Source: an uncultured Pelagibacteraceae bacterium (GTDB taxonomy: Bacteria > Pseudomonadota > Alphaproteobacteria > Pelagibacterales > Pelagibacteraceae). Taken from it: a stretch of DNA of 43,371 nucleotides. The translations under genes and the position numbers were made by a program. The notes beneath the pieces are model-generated. The model was not told the origin of the DNA and ran no database searches. It saw only the letters and a program-made list of their open reading frames with translations. The DNA is taken from positions 17,501-60,871 of the forward strand of contig CABZJV010000003.1 of assembly GCA_902526115.1 (NCBI GenBank). Reading direction: 5' to 3'. Below are positions 20,917 to 30,314 of the stretch, one piece after another (the stretch's first letter is position 1; every line of letters starts with the position of its first letter).

Positions 20917-21647
20917 GAATCTTTATATTCCATAATTTTTTTTAAGGCTATATAATCTTCTTCAGTGTCTACTCCTATTGGAGGGGATTTAGCTAAAGCA
21001 ACATTTATCTTAATACTATTTTCTAGTGCTCTTAGCTGTTCTAGTCTTTGCTCAATTTCATTTTTAGTCTGATTTAATTCAACAAATTTTTTAAGAGTTT
21101 CGGTAGAATAACAATAAATACCAATGTGATGATAAATTTTATCTATTTTTTTTGATATCCTTGAAAATGCTTCTGCTTCAGAAAAAGAGTCTTCTTGAAG
21201 ATTAGATTTTGTTTGAACCTTTACTATATTTTTATTTTGAAAATCTTTTTCATTTTCTATTTTTGCGGCAAGTGTCCCAATTTTTGATTGGTAGCCAATC
21301 ATTTTGTCTTTTAAACTTACTATATCTTCTATATTAATAGCTGGCTCATCTCCTTGTAAGTTCATTATTAAATCAACATCATTTACATTCATTTTTTTGA
21401 ATGCTTCATATATTCTGTCAGTGCCAGTTTTATGGTTATTGCTAGTTAAAATGGCTTTACCTCCATTCATAGTCACATCTTCAACAATTTCAGTATTTTC
21501 AGTTGCTACCACTACATCTCCAATATTAGAATCTTGAGCTCTTTTAAAAACATGTGAAATTATGGATTTATTATTAATCTTTAATAAAGGTTTTCCAGGT
21601 AATCTGGTAGCTCCTAATCTGGATGGTATAATGATCAAAGTTTTCAT
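20913..21647 (-). CDS. kdsB: 3-deoxy-manno-octulosonate cytidylyltransferase (CMP-Kdo synthetase)
   Basis: This 244-residue enzyme activates Kdo for lipid A core assembly. The nucleotide-binding start (IPSRLGATRLPGKPL) and MNLQGDEP are typical, as are HIGIYCYS and PPIGVDTEEDY near the C terminus. It joins kdsD (26.7 kb) in the same pathway, consistent with a cell that makes LPS. It is divergent from the cytochrome c gene across a 111-bp gap. Confidence 0.96.
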   Translation of the reverse strand: MKTLIIIPSRLGATRLPGKPLLKINNKSIISHVFKRAQDSNIGDVVVATENTEIVEDVTMNGGKAILTSNNHKTGTDRIYEAFKKMNVNDVDLIMNLQGDEPAINIEDIVSLKDKMIGYQSKIGTLAAKIENEKDFQNKNIVKVQTKSNLQEDSFSEAEAFSRISKKIDKIYHHIGIYCYSTETLKKFVELNQTKNEIEQRLEQLRALENSIKINVALAKSPPIGVDTEEDYIALKKIMEYKDS

Positions 21648-21758
21648 AAATGCTGAATTAATTATACCTATTAAATACCAATAGAGGCAAATTTATACAG
21701 ATAAATTTGATAAATTTTTAATTTATCGTGATATACGTTCAAAATTATTTAATAAAAA

Positions 21759-22298
21759 ATGGATTCTTTCGAAATTAATAAAATAGTTGCTGCAGTCCTG
21801 ATGGTTGCACTTTTAGTAATAGGTATTGGAAAATTATCAGATATTATTTTCCACGTAGAAAAACCAGAAACCCCGGGTTATGCAGTAGATGTGGAAGAGG
21901 CAGTAAAAGTTTCATCTTCAACAAAAGATAGTGTTGAAGAGAAAATTGATATTGCTGCACTAATGGCTATGGGCGATCTTACTCATGGTGAAAAAGTTTT
22001 TAAAAAATGTGCTGCATGTCACTCTATAGTCAAAGGTGGAAAAAATAATATTGGTCCTGCTTTGTATAATGTGGTTGGAAGAAAAATTGGTATAGTTGAA
22101 GACTACAAATATTCCAAAGCATTAGCATCTTATGATAAAGTGTGGACTGTAGAGGAACTTAACGGTTATTTAATCAAACCTGCCAAATGGATCAAAGGAA
22201 CAAAGATGGCTTTTGCTGGATTAAGAAAAGAAAAAGATAGAGCTTCCGTGATTAAATATATGAATCAAAATTCAGATAATCCTTTATCACTACCTTAG
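21759..22298 (+). CDS. Membrane-anchored c-type cytochrome (CycM/c552 type)
   Basis: This 179-residue protein has an uncleaved N-terminal membrane anchor (about 8-32), a linker, and one class I cytochrome c domain. The haem-binding motif is C84-A-A-C87-H88 and the likely axial methionine is M150 in GTKMAFAGL. Proteins of this kind carry electrons from the bc1 complex to the terminal oxidase at the membrane. The position beside kdsB-pheA is conserved in alphaproteobacteria. The 3' end overlaps argF by 9 bp. Confidence 0.92.
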   Translation: MDSFEINKIVAAVLMVALLVIGIGKLSDIIFHVEKPETPGYAVDVEEAVKVSSSTKDSVEEKIDIAALMAMGDLTHGEKVFKKCAACHSIVKGGKNNIGPALYNVVGRKIGIVEDYKYSKALASYDKVWTVEELNGYLIKPAKWIKGTKMAFAGLRKEKDRASVIKYMNQNSDNPLSLP

Positions 22299-23219
22299 TT
22301 TTCCAAAACAGTATAATAAAATACTTTTTTGAACATGAACTCTATTAAGAGCTTGCTGCCAAACGTGGGATTTTTTTCCTAAAAAAATTTCGTCAGTTAC
22401 TTCGTTTCCCCTTGGAAGACAATGTAAAAAAATACAATCTTTTTTTGCATGTGCCATTAATTTTTTATTGATTTTAAATTTTTTAAAATATGCTATTTTT
22501 TTTTTCTTATTAACTTTATCATTTAAAGAAATGACTTTATCAGAAAAAATTACATCTGCATTCGAAACAGCTTTTTTGGGATCATTATAAATAAAAATTT
22601 TCTTTTTATTTTTTTTAACCCAGTTTCTTACTTTCATTCCAGGTTCAAATTTTTTTGGACATCCTATACTTAAATTAAATGAAAATTTAACAGATGCAGC
22701 AATAAGACTATCTAATACATTATTAGAATCTCCAATCCAACAAATATTCAATTTTGAAATAGATTTTTTCTTTATTTCTTCAACGGTAAATACATCAGAT
22801 AAAACCTGAGTAGGATGTGATGATGGACTAAGACCATTTATAACTGGAATCGAAAGATATTTTTTAAAATGTTCAACCTTTTTATCACTATCTGTTCTCA
22901 GCATAAATCCATCACCATAAGTAGAGAGAATTTTTGCAGTATCTGCGATGCTTTCACCACCCTGACCAAGATGAAGCTCATTTGATTTTAATGTTAATGT
23001 GCCTCCTCCAAGTTGTTTAATTGCAAGATAAAAGCTTAATCTAGTTCTTAAACTTGATTTTTCAAACATTTGGATAAGCAACTTTCCTTTTAAAGGGGCA
23101 CCTTTATCAACTTCAAGTGTGCTTAACTTTTTTCTTAATTTTTTTCTTATCTTTGCATCAATTAGAATTTTCTTAAGATCCTTAGATGAAATATCTTTTA
23201 AATTCACGAAATGTTTCAT
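22290..23219 (-). CDS. argF: Ornithine carbamoyltransferase family enzyme
   Basis: This 309-residue enzyme should form citrulline from ornithine and carbamoyl phosphate. The carbamoyl-phosphate motif reads SLRTR (56-60) where OTCases have STRTR. HPTQ, the DSNNV loop and HCLP with its ornithine-contacting Cys are intact, although HCLP is followed at once by RGNEV. The variant Leu57 recalls acetyl- or succinyl-ornithine carbamoyltransferases, but argJ in the same window implies free ornithine is made, favouring a true OTCase. It is paired with argD (1-bp gap). Confidence 0.9.
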   Translation of the reverse strand: MKHFVNLKDISSKDLKKILIDAKIRKKLRKKLSTLEVDKGAPLKGKLLIQMFEKSSLRTRLSFYLAIKQLGGGTLTLKSNELHLGQGGESIADTAKILSTYGDGFMLRTDSDKKVEHFKKYLSIPVINGLSPSSHPTQVLSDVFTVEEIKKKSISKLNICWIGDSNNVLDSLIAASVKFSFNLSIGCPKKFEPGMKVRNWVKKNKKKIFIYNDPKKAVSNADVIFSDKVISLNDKVNKKKKIAYFKKFKINKKLMAHAKKDCIFLHCLPRGNEVTDEIFLGKKSHVWQQALNRVHVQKSILLYCFGKLR

Positions 23220-23220
23220 T

Positions 23221-24387
23221 TTAATTTAATACTTTGCAAACTTTATTAATTATTTTTACAGCTTGGTTTATTTCTTTTTTTTTCACATTAAGTGGTGGAA
23301 GAATTCTAACAACATTTTCTGCTGCACGAATAGTAAGCAATTTATTATCCATAAGTTTTTTTATAAACTTAGTTTGGTCTGTTTGCAGCTGGAGACCAAT
23401 TAGAAGTCCCTTACCTCTAATATTTTTTATTATATTTGGATAAAGTTTTTTTAAATTATTTAATTTAAAAAAAAAATATTTTGAAATATTTTTAACATTT
23501 TTTAAAAATTTTTTATTTGACACAATATCCATTACAGTATTACCAACGGTCATTGCTAATGGATTGCCACCAAAAGTAGAGCCATGCGTTCCGGGAATCA
23601 TTGCTGACGCTACCTTCTTATTCATTAAAACTGCTCCAATAGGAAATCCACCACCAATTCCTTTTGCTATTGGAACAATATCTGGCTTTACTTTAGAATT
23701 TTCAAATGCAAAAAAATCACCAGATCTCGCTATTCCACACTGTACTTCATCTAAAATTAGCAGTATTTTTTTTTTATTACATAACTTTCTTAATTCTACC
23801 AAACACCAGTCAGGTATTACTTTAATTCCACCTTCGCCCATAATTGTTTCCACCATAATAGCAGCTGTATTTTTAGTAATTTTTTTCTTTAAAGATTCAT
23901 GATTTCCAAATGTAAAATGATCGAACCCAGTTACTTTAGGTCCAAATCCTTCTGTCATTTTTTTTGAACCACTAGCATAAATCGCTGCTAATGTTCTTCC
24001 ATGAAAAGAATTTTTAACACACAAAATTCTATTTTTTTTAGGTTTTCCAATAGAGTAAAAATATCTTCTTGCAACTTTAATTGCTGCTTCAGTAGCTTCT
24101 GCGCCACTGTTTTGAAACATTACAAAATCTGCAAATGTTTTTTTACATAATTTTTTTGCCAATTTTTCTCCTTCAGGAATTTCAAATGCATTCGAAACAT
24201 GCCATAACTTTTTTGATTGATTAGCAATTGTTTTAACTAATTTTGGATGCGCATGACCCAATGAATTTACAGCAATTCCTTGAACAAAATCTAAATATTT
24301 TTTGTTATCCGTAGAATACAAATAACTTCCCTTTCCATATTTAAATGAAATTTTTTTTCTATTATAATTTTTTGTTAAGTAGCTCAT
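23221..24387 (-). CDS. argD: Acetylornithine aminotransferase
   Basis: This 388-residue PLP enzyme makes N-acetylornithine. Visible are NSGAEATEAA, the cofactor Asp in LILDEVQCG, the Schiff-base lysine in PIAKGIGGGFPIGA, and THGSTFGGNP. Class III aminotransferases of this length often also serve as succinyldiaminopimelate aminotransferases. It is the first gene of argD-argF; gcrA is divergent upstream. Confidence 0.96.
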   Translation of the reverse strand: MSYLTKNYNRKKISFKYGKGSYLYSTDNKKYLDFVQGIAVNSLGHAHPKLVKTIANQSKKLWHVSNAFEIPEGEKLAKKLCKKTFADFVMFQNSGAEATEAAIKVARRYFYSIGKPKKNRILCVKNSFHGRTLAAIYASGSKKMTEGFGPKVTGFDHFTFGNHESLKKKITKNTAAIMVETIMGEGGIKVIPDWCLVELRKLCNKKKILLILDEVQCGIARSGDFFAFENSKVKPDIVPIAKGIGGGFPIGAVLMNKKVASAMIPGTHGSTFGGNPLAMTVGNTVMDIVSNKKFLKNVKNISKYFFFKLNNLKKLYPNIIKNIRGKGLLIGLQLQTDQTKFIKKLMDNKLLTIRAAENVVRILPPLNVKKKEINQAVKIINKVCKVLN

Positions 24388-24555
24388 AAATTTAATTTCT
24401 TTTATAAATTTTAATTATAGATACAAGTTCTGATTGAAAAAACACCTCTTAAAAAAATTATATTATTGTTGATAACTTTGAATTTTTGATTGTTTAAATA
24501 TATTTAATATCAGTATATTGTTATTTAATAAATTTTTAATACAAGATATTGATTT

Positions 24556-25050
24556 ATGAGTTGGACTGATGAAAAAGTTGCTAAATTAAAAGAACTATGG
24601 GGTAAAGGAAGTACGGCAAGTCAAATTGCAGAGATAATTGGTGGAATAAGCAGAAACGCTGTAATTGGTAAGGCTCATAGGCTTAACTTATCTGCAAAGA
24701 TTAAAACTAGAGCAGCTACCTCAAATCACAATTTTGAAAATTCTATAGTAGAAAAAGAGATTAAAAATAGAAGAGGTCGTAAAGGCAAATTTAAGTCTCT
24801 AATTATAGAAAAAGATTTTGAGCCAGAAAAACCAAAACAATTAGAGGAGCTTGACGAAAACTCATGTAAATGGCCAATCGGTCATCCAGATGAAAAATCA
24901 TTTTACTTTTGTGGAAGATCTTCATTAAAAGATTTTTCTTATTGTAAATTACATCTTCTTTATGCTTATCAACCAAAAGGTAAAAAAGATGAAGTTACAG
25001 AAAAAGATGAAGTGCCAGAATTTATTGAGAAAAAAATTCAAACAGGATAG
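24556..25050 (+). CDS. gcrA: GcrA cell-cycle regulator
   Basis: This 164-residue protein has the alphaproteobacterial GcrA layout. The N-terminal DNA-binding helix-turn-helix (MSWTDEKV, then ISRNAVIGKAHRLNL) is followed by a variable basic linker and a C-terminal Cys-rich sigma70-contacting region (CKWPIGHP, FCGR, YCKLH, AYQP). GcrA binds sigma70 RNA polymerase and promoters methylated by CcrM at GANTC. I see no GANTC site in its own 168-bp upstream gap (24388-24555), which also holds the argD promoter side and shows no other feature. Confidence 0.94.
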   Translation: MSWTDEKVAKLKELWGKGSTASQIAEIIGGISRNAVIGKAHRLNLSAKIKTRAATSNHNFENSIVEKEIKNRRGRKGKFKSLIIEKDFEPEKPKQLEELDENSCKWPIGHPDEKSFYFCGRSSLKDFSYCKLHLLYAYQPKGKKDEVTEKDEVPEFIEKKIQTG

Positions 25051-25056
25051 TTACAA

Positions 25057-26040
25057 TTAATTTTGATTATTCAATTTAGTATCAGTAGCATACCTCTCGG
25101 TAGAAAATTGTCCGCCTTCTCTCCACATATAACAATATTTTTTAACTTCATCGTCAAAATATCTAACACTTGGAATGCCAATATCTGCGTTTGACTTATA
25201 TTTTCCTGACGCGACGTTATTGTATTTTAGTAGCCTTAATTGATCCTGCGTAATTAAAGGATTTGGCAATAATTCAAAAATTCTTGCAGTTAACCTTGCT
25301 AAAGAAATTGGTAAAGGCATCAAAATTCTTTTTTTTCTAATTAATTTTAATAATTTTAAAATTATTTCCTTAAATGTTAAAATCTCTGGACCCACACATT
25401 CAATAATTTTAGAATATATATTTTTTGAAATAACATGATAAATTGTATCTGTTAAATCTGAACAATGAATTGGTGAAAACTTAGTTTTACCTTCATAATA
25501 AAGCGGAAAAAAAGGAAGTCTATTTAGTAAACTCATAAAGTTAGTGGTAAAGTTATCATCCACAGAATAAACAACTGACGGTCTGAGTATTGTTGCAAGG
25601 GGAAAATTTTTTAAAATTTGGTTTTCTCCTTCTAATTTACTAAATGCATAATTTGAATCTTTAGCTTCATTTATACCAAGTGCTGATAAATGAATAAAAT
25701 GTTTCAGGTTATATTCTTTCGATAATTTTGCTAAAAGTGAAGGGAAGATTGTATGAATATTTTTAAAAGTATTTCCCCTTTTTTTTTCATACAAAATACC
25801 AATTAAATTTACGCATATATCTGTTTTTTCAAATAATTCTCTTATTTTTTTTTCATCAAAAATATTTGCCTCCACAACATCAATAAAACCAGCATTAGCT
25901 TGAGTTTTAATGACATAACTTTTTTGATGAATGTTTCTTGTAACAACTGTCACTTTATAGTTATTCTTTGTAAGTTTTCGTATTAAGTTTCTGCCTATCT
26001 GTCCACTTCCACCAAATATTAGACAATTTTTTGCTTTCAT
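25057..26040 (-). CDS. NDUFA9-like atypical short-chain dehydrogenase/epimerase family protein
   Basis: This 327-residue protein begins with a Rossmann dinucleotide-binding loop (GGSGQIG, 10-16). It continues with features of the atypical SDR family that includes the complex I accessory subunit NDUFA9: VNLIGILYE, FIHLSALGI, SNYAFSKLEGE and LRPSVVY. The SDR Tyr-x3-Lys pair is present as YAFSK. Alphaproteobacterial members are thought to bind NADPH in relation to complex I or quinone metabolism; the role here is not established. Only 16 bp separate its start from the divergent rnd gene. Confidence 0.88.
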   Translation of the reverse strand: MKAKNCLIFGGSGQIGRNLIRKLTKNNYKVTVVTRNIHQKSYVIKTQANAGFIDVVEANIFDEKKIRELFEKTDICVNLIGILYEKKRGNTFKNIHTIFPSLLAKLSKEYNLKHFIHLSALGINEAKDSNYAFSKLEGENQILKNFPLATILRPSVVYSVDDNFTTNFMSLLNRLPFFPLYYEGKTKFSPIHCSDLTDTIYHVISKNIYSKIIECVGPEILTFKEIILKLLKLIRKKRILMPLPISLARLTARIFELLPNPLITQDQLRLLKYNNVASGKYKSNADIGIPSVRYFDDEVKKYCYMWREGGQFSTERYATDTKLNNQN

Positions 26041-26056
26041 ATATATATGTTTAAAA

Positions 26057-26668
26057 ATGAGTAATAATATTCAACTTCACAAAAATGATTTACCAGATGA
26101 TTTAAAATTAGGCAATATAATAGCTGTGGACGGAGAGTTTATGGGGCTAAATGTTCGGAGAGACCCTTTATGCTTAATTCAGATATCATCAGGTAAATCA
26201 GATGCTCACATAGTTCAGTTTGACAGAAAAAATTATAGTGCCCCCAATCTATCTAAACTTTTAGGTGACGAAACTGTAACTAAAATATTTCATTATGGTC
26301 GAGCAGATATAGCTCATATAAAATATTATTTAAAAACTGAAACAAATAATATACTTGACACAAAAATAGCTTCAAAACTCGCAAGATCATATTCTGATAA
26401 TCACTCATTAAAAACTTTGATAAAAGAATTTATAAATATTGATATTAGTAAACAATTTCAGAGTTCTGATTTTGGTGGAGATCTATCGAGTGCTCAATTA
26501 AAGTACTGTGCTAATGATGTAATTTATTTACATAAAATTCATGAGGAGCTTAGAAAAATTTTAGAAAGAGAGAATAGAATTAAATTATATGAGGATTGTT
26601 TAAAGTTCTTAAAAACAAGGGTAGAGCTAGATCTTGCATTATTTAAAGAGGATGTGTGGTCACATTAA
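26057..26668 (+). CDS. rnd: Ribonuclease D-type 3'-5' exonuclease, catalytic domain only
   Basis: This 203-residue DEDDy exonuclease has D25 and E27 (VDGEF), the second Asp in HYGRADIAHI, and Y/D in YCANDVIYL. It consists of the nuclease domain alone; the HRDC domains of full RNase D (about 375 residues in E. coli) are absent, as in many alphaproteobacterial versions. The likely role is tRNA or other RNA 3' trimming. Its stop shares a base with the kdsD ATG (TAATG). Confidence 0.92.
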   Translation: MSNNIQLHKNDLPDDLKLGNIIAVDGEFMGLNVRRDPLCLIQISSGKSDAHIVQFDRKNYSAPNLSKLLGDETVTKIFHYGRADIAHIKYYLKTETNNILDTKIASKLARSYSDNHSLKTLIKEFINIDISKQFQSSDFGGDLSSAQLKYCANDVIYLHKIHEELRKILERENRIKLYEDCLKFLKTRVELDLALFKEDVWSH

Positions 26669-27636
26669 TGAATAATAAAAAATTTATCTCTATAGCGACT
26701 GAAGTAATAAATCTAGAAATTAAAAGTCTTCAAAAATTAAAAAAAAGTATAAATAAATCATTCTGTGATGCTGTAATTAAAATAGCAAAATGTCAATCTA
26801 AGATAATCTTATGTGGTGTAGGCAAGAGTGGCCTAATCGCATCAAAAATTGCAGCAACACTATCTTCTGTAGGAACACCATCAGTTAGTTTAGCGGCATC
26901 TGAAGCTTCTCACGGTGATCTTGGCATAATTTCCAAAAAAGATATTTTAATTATTATAAGTTACTCAGGGCAAACTAATGAATTAAAAAATATTATTAAG
27001 TATGCAAATAGAAATAAAATTTTACTAATTGGAATAGTGTCAAAACGAGAGTCAATTCTATATAAAGCGTCTGATATTAAACTTTTAATTCCTCAGGTTA
27101 ACGAAGCGGAAGGGATTATACCCACCTCAAGTACAACATCTCAACTTGCATTAGGAGATGCTTTAGCAATAGCCACAATGAAATATAAAAAATTTGGTAA
27201 ATTAGATTTTAAAAAATTACATCCCGCTGGCAGCCTTGGTTCTCAACTAAGAACAGTTGAAGATATCATGCTTACAGGTCATAAAATTCCTTTTGTTTAT
27301 GAAAATTTAAATATGAAGAAAGCATTACAAATTTTAACAAAAAAAAAATTAGGTTTTTTGATTATCAGAGGTAATAAAAACTATACTAAAGGAATTATAA
27401 CAGATGGACAAATAAGAAGGTTTAATGAGAGGAAAAGTAACCTTTATGAAATGTCTGTGAAGGACATAATGACTAAAAACCCTGTAAGCATTGATAAAGA
27501 CTCTCTGGCAGTTAAAGCATTAAGACTAATGAATGAAAAAAAAATTACCTCATTATGTGTTCATGCTAAAAAGAATAAGTATAAAACTATAGGAATACTA
27601 CATATACACACTCTTTTAGAATCAAGTATAAACTGA
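26668..27636 (+). CDS. kdsD: Arabinose-5-phosphate isomerase (KpsF/KdsD)
   Basis: This enzyme isomerises ribulose 5-phosphate to arabinose 5-phosphate, the Kdo precursor. A SIS domain (GVGKSGLIASKIAATLSS and the SHGDLG region) is followed by two CBS domains in the last 120 residues. I chose the ATG at 26668, coupled to the rnd stop, giving 322 residues starting MNNKKF. A GTG at 26656 would add four residues with no better support. The stop overlaps the lptC ATG. Confidence 0.95.
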   Translation: MNNKKFISIATEVINLEIKSLQKLKKSINKSFCDAVIKIAKCQSKIILCGVGKSGLIASKIAATLSSVGTPSVSLAASEASHGDLGIISKKDILIIISYSGQTNELKNIIKYANRNKILLIGIVSKRESILYKASDIKLLIPQVNEAEGIIPTSSTTSQLALGDALAIATMKYKKFGKLDFKKLHPAGSLGSQLRTVEDIMLTGHKIPFVYENLNMKKALQILTKKKLGFLIIRGNKNYTKGIITDGQIRRFNERKSNLYEMSVKDIMTKNPVSIDKDSLAVKALRLMNEKKITSLCVHAKKNKYKTIGILHIHTLLESSIN

Positions 27637-28214
27637 TGAAAAAGACAGGTTATAAGAAATTTATAATTTCAATTATTACCTTAATTATTTTTTTTTTAAT
27701 TTACTCAAATTATTTTATAAAAGAAGAGATTGAGAAGCAGGTAACTTTAGAAATCAAAGAAGAAGATTTTACAAATTCTAATCAAATTAAAGATATAAAA
27801 TACTCATCAAAAGATCTTAAAGGAAATGAGTATATTTTATTAGCAAAAGAAGGAGAGATAGATTTAAATGATAATGATATTATATTTCTTAAAGGTGTAA
27901 CAGCTTATATTAAAATGATAAAGAATAATGAAGTAATAGAAATCATTTCGAATTATGGTAAATATAACACTATTAATTATGACACTATTTTTTCTAATAA
28001 TGTTAAAATAAATTACTTAGATAATCAAATTATCAGCGATTATCTAGATTTTTCAATGATGAAAAATATGTTGATTATTTCTAAAAATGTAGTTTACACA
28101 AACCCTAAAAATATTTTGAAAGCAGATGTAATTGAACTTAATACGATCACAAAAGATACTAGAATTTTTATGTACAATTCAAAAGAAAAAGTAAATATAG
28201 AAAGTCTAAATTAG
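27636..28214 (+). CDS. lptC: LPS export protein LptC
   Basis: This 192-residue protein has a short basic N terminus, one membrane helix (about 8-28), then a beta-rich periplasmic region typical of the LptC/OstA fold (ILLAKEGEIDL, IFLKGVTAYIK, NYGKYNT, SNNVKINY). LptC passes LPS from the LptBFG transporter to LptA. Identification rests on architecture and position between kdsD and lptB, since sequence conservation in this family is low. lptA normally follows lptC; here lptB follows directly. Confidence 0.82.
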   Translation: MKKTGYKKFIISIITLIIFFLIYSNYFIKEEIEKQVTLEIKEEDFTNSNQIKDIKYSSKDLKGNEYILLAKEGEIDLNDNDIIFLKGVTAYIKMIKNNEVIEIISNYGKYNTINYDTIFSNNVKINYLDNQIISDYLDFSMMKNMLIISKNVVYTNPKNILKADVIELNTITKDTRIFMYNSKEKVNIESLN

Positions 28215-28991
28215 ATGGCACTAATCAAACAATTTAGAATTAAATCCTATAAAAGACCTAAGTCTATTATTGAATTTGAAAATGTATCTCTATCATATGG
28301 TAACAGATTAATATTAGATGATATAACTTTTAAAATAAACGAGGGCGAAATTTTTGGCATGCTAGGTCCAAATGGTGTAGGTAAATCTACTATATTTAAT
28401 TTAATAACAGGTTTAATTAAACCCAACAATGGTAAGATTAGAATTAATAATGATGATGTTTTAAATTATCCAATTTATCTTAGAACAAAAAAATTTAAAG
28501 TTGGATATGTTCCTCAATATGGAGGTTATTTTGGAGACTTAACTTTATATCAAAATCTAAAAGCTATAGCAGAAATAGTTATCAATAATAAAAATAATGA
28601 AGAAGACAAAATAAATGAATTAATTAATAAATTTGAACTTGAAAACCTTAGGAATATAAAAGCAAAATTTCTCTCGGGTGGACAGAAAAAAAAATTAGTT
28701 ATTGCCTTATCTCTTCTTAGTGATCCAAGCGTGCTTCTTCTAGATGAATGCTTTGCAGCTCTTGATGTTTTAACTATAAAAATGTTACAGGAAATTATTG
28801 TTAATTTACAAAAAGAAAAAAGAATAACAATTTGTATATGTGATCATCAGGCTAGAGATTTATTAGCTTGTGTAGATATAGCTATGATATTAAATAATTG
28901 TAAAATTATTGCAGAGGGGTCTCCAACAGAATTAGTGAATAATATTGAGGCAAAAAGTGCTTATTTTGGTGAATCGTTTAGTTTTAAATAA
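28215..28991 (+). CDS. lptB: LPS export ABC transporter ATPase LptB
   Basis: This 258-residue ABC ATPase powers LPS extraction from the inner membrane. Walker A is GPNGVGKST (51-59), the signature is LSGGQKKK, and Walker B with the catalytic Glu is LLLDECFAALD, followed by the switch His in ICDHQ. About 18 extra N-terminal residues precede the ABC core. Its ATG follows the lptC stop with no gap. The partner permeases LptF/LptG are not in the window. Confidence 0.92.
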   Translation: MALIKQFRIKSYKRPKSIIEFENVSLSYGNRLILDDITFKINEGEIFGMLGPNGVGKSTIFNLITGLIKPNNGKIRINNDDVLNYPIYLRTKKFKVGYVPQYGGYFGDLTLYQNLKAIAEIVINNKNNEEDKINELINKFELENLRNIKAKFLSGGQKKKLVIALSLLSDPSVLLLDECFAALDVLTIKMLQEIIVNLQKEKRITICICDHQARDLLACVDIAMILNNCKIIAEGSPTELVNNIEAKSAYFGESFSFK

Positions 28992-28997
28992 ACTTTT

Positions 28998-30314
28998 ATG
29001 TCAAAAATTATTATTAATAAAAAAATTAAAAGGTTTAATAAAACTATTTTAGTCCCAGGAGATAAAAGTTTAAGCATAAGGTGGGTCTTATTTGCTTCAC
29101 TTGCAAGTGGAATATCAAAAGCAAAAAATCTTCTAAGGTCTACAGATGTAATTGCAGCAATAAATGCAATTAGAAAATTAGGTATAAAGGTAACTACTCA
29201 TAAAAATGAAACCAAAATTTATGGAAAAGGCTTAAATGGATATAGATATAAAAAGGATCTAAAAATTAATGCTCAAAATTCAGGAACACTAGGTAGGCTG
29301 ATTCTTGGAATATTAATTGATACTCCATATCCAATAAAAATTTTAGGAGATAAGAGTTTATCTAAAAGAGATTTTAGAAGAGTTACAGATCCTTTGAGTA
29401 AATTTGGAGCAAAATTTAAATTAAAAAAAAATCAAAATTTACCACTTACAATTAGTGGTTCATCAAAATTAAATTCGATAAAATATTTTGAAAATAAAGG
29501 TTCGGCACAATGTAAAAGTTCTGTAATTTTTGGGGCTATGAAAGCCGAGGGTACTACTATTATCAAAGCAAAAAAATCTAGAAATCATACAGAGCTGTTA
29601 TGTAAATATCTTGGATTGCCTGTTTTGGTAAAAAGTAAGAATGATTACGACGAGATCAACATTCAAAAAATAAAAAAAATTAAAACATTAAATTATAATA
29701 TCCCTTCAGATATAAGCTCAAGTGCTTTTTTTATTGGACTAACAGTTCTATCACCTAACTCAAAAATGACTATCAAAAATGTTAATATTAATCCCTCAAG
29801 AACTGGTATTATAACTATTTTGAGAAGGATGGGCGTTTCAATAGATTGCAAGAATGAAAAAATCTATAAAGGTGAAAAAAAAGCTAATATAATAATTAGA
29901 AGTACAAATAAATTAAAAGCAATTGATTGTCCTTCAAAATTTAATAGTGGTGCCATCGATGAGTTTCTAATAATATTTTTAATTGCTGCAAAAGCTAATG
30001 GTGTATCCTTTTTTAGAAACTTAAATGAATTGAATCAAAAGGAAAGTCCAAGATTAAAATGGGCACAGAAAATATTAAACAAAATGGGTATAAAAACAAT
30101 TGTTAAAAAAAACTCAATAAAAATATTTGGAAATCCAAAATTAAATATTAATAAAGAAATAGTTATAAAAAATTATTTAAAAGATCATAGAGTTTTTATG
30201 ACCAGTGTGATTGCTGCATTATCTTTTGGTGGTCGATGGATTATTCACGATAAAGACTCTATAAACAGTTCTTTCCCAAATTTTTTAAAAGTGATAAAGA
30301 AATTAAAAAAATAA
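28998..30314 (+). CDS. aroA: 3-phosphoshikimate 1-carboxyvinyltransferase (EPSP synthase)
   Basis: This 438-residue enzyme joins PEP to shikimate 3-phosphate. Recognisable motifs are PGDKSLSIR, NSGTLGR (class II-like), SAQCKSS, the catalytic Asp in AIDEF and DHRVFM. Two motifs drift from the norm: SRNHT for SRDHT and ELNQKESPR for ELRxKESDR. It is tightly linked to cmk (1-base overlap), as often seen in bacteria. Confidence 0.95.
   Translation: MSKIIINKKIKRFNKTILVPGDKSLSIRWVLFASLASGISKAKNLLRSTDVIAAINAIRKLGIKVTTHKNETKIYGKGLNGYRYKKDLKINAQNSGTLGRLILGILIDTPYPIKILGDKSLSKRDFRRVTDPLSKFGAKFKLKKNQNLPLTISGSSKLNSIKYFENKGSAQCKSSVIFGAMKAEGTTIIKAKKSRNHTELLCKYLGLPVLVKSKNDYDEINIQKIKKIKTLNYNIPSDISSSAFFIGLTVLSPNSKMTIKNVNINPSRTGIITILRRMGVSIDCKNEKIYKGEKKANIIIRSTNKLKAIDCPSKFNSGAIDEFLIIFLIAAKANGVSFFRNLNELNQKESPRLKWAQKILNKMGIKTIVKKNSIKIFGNPKLNINKEIVIKNYLKDHRVFMTSVIAALSFGGRWIIHDKDSINSSFPNFLKVIKKLKK

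Noticed and set aside
26656..26667. GTG start for kdsD four codons upstream
   Set aside because: The ATG at 26668 is coupled to the rnd stop (TAATG), the arrangement used at several other junctions here.
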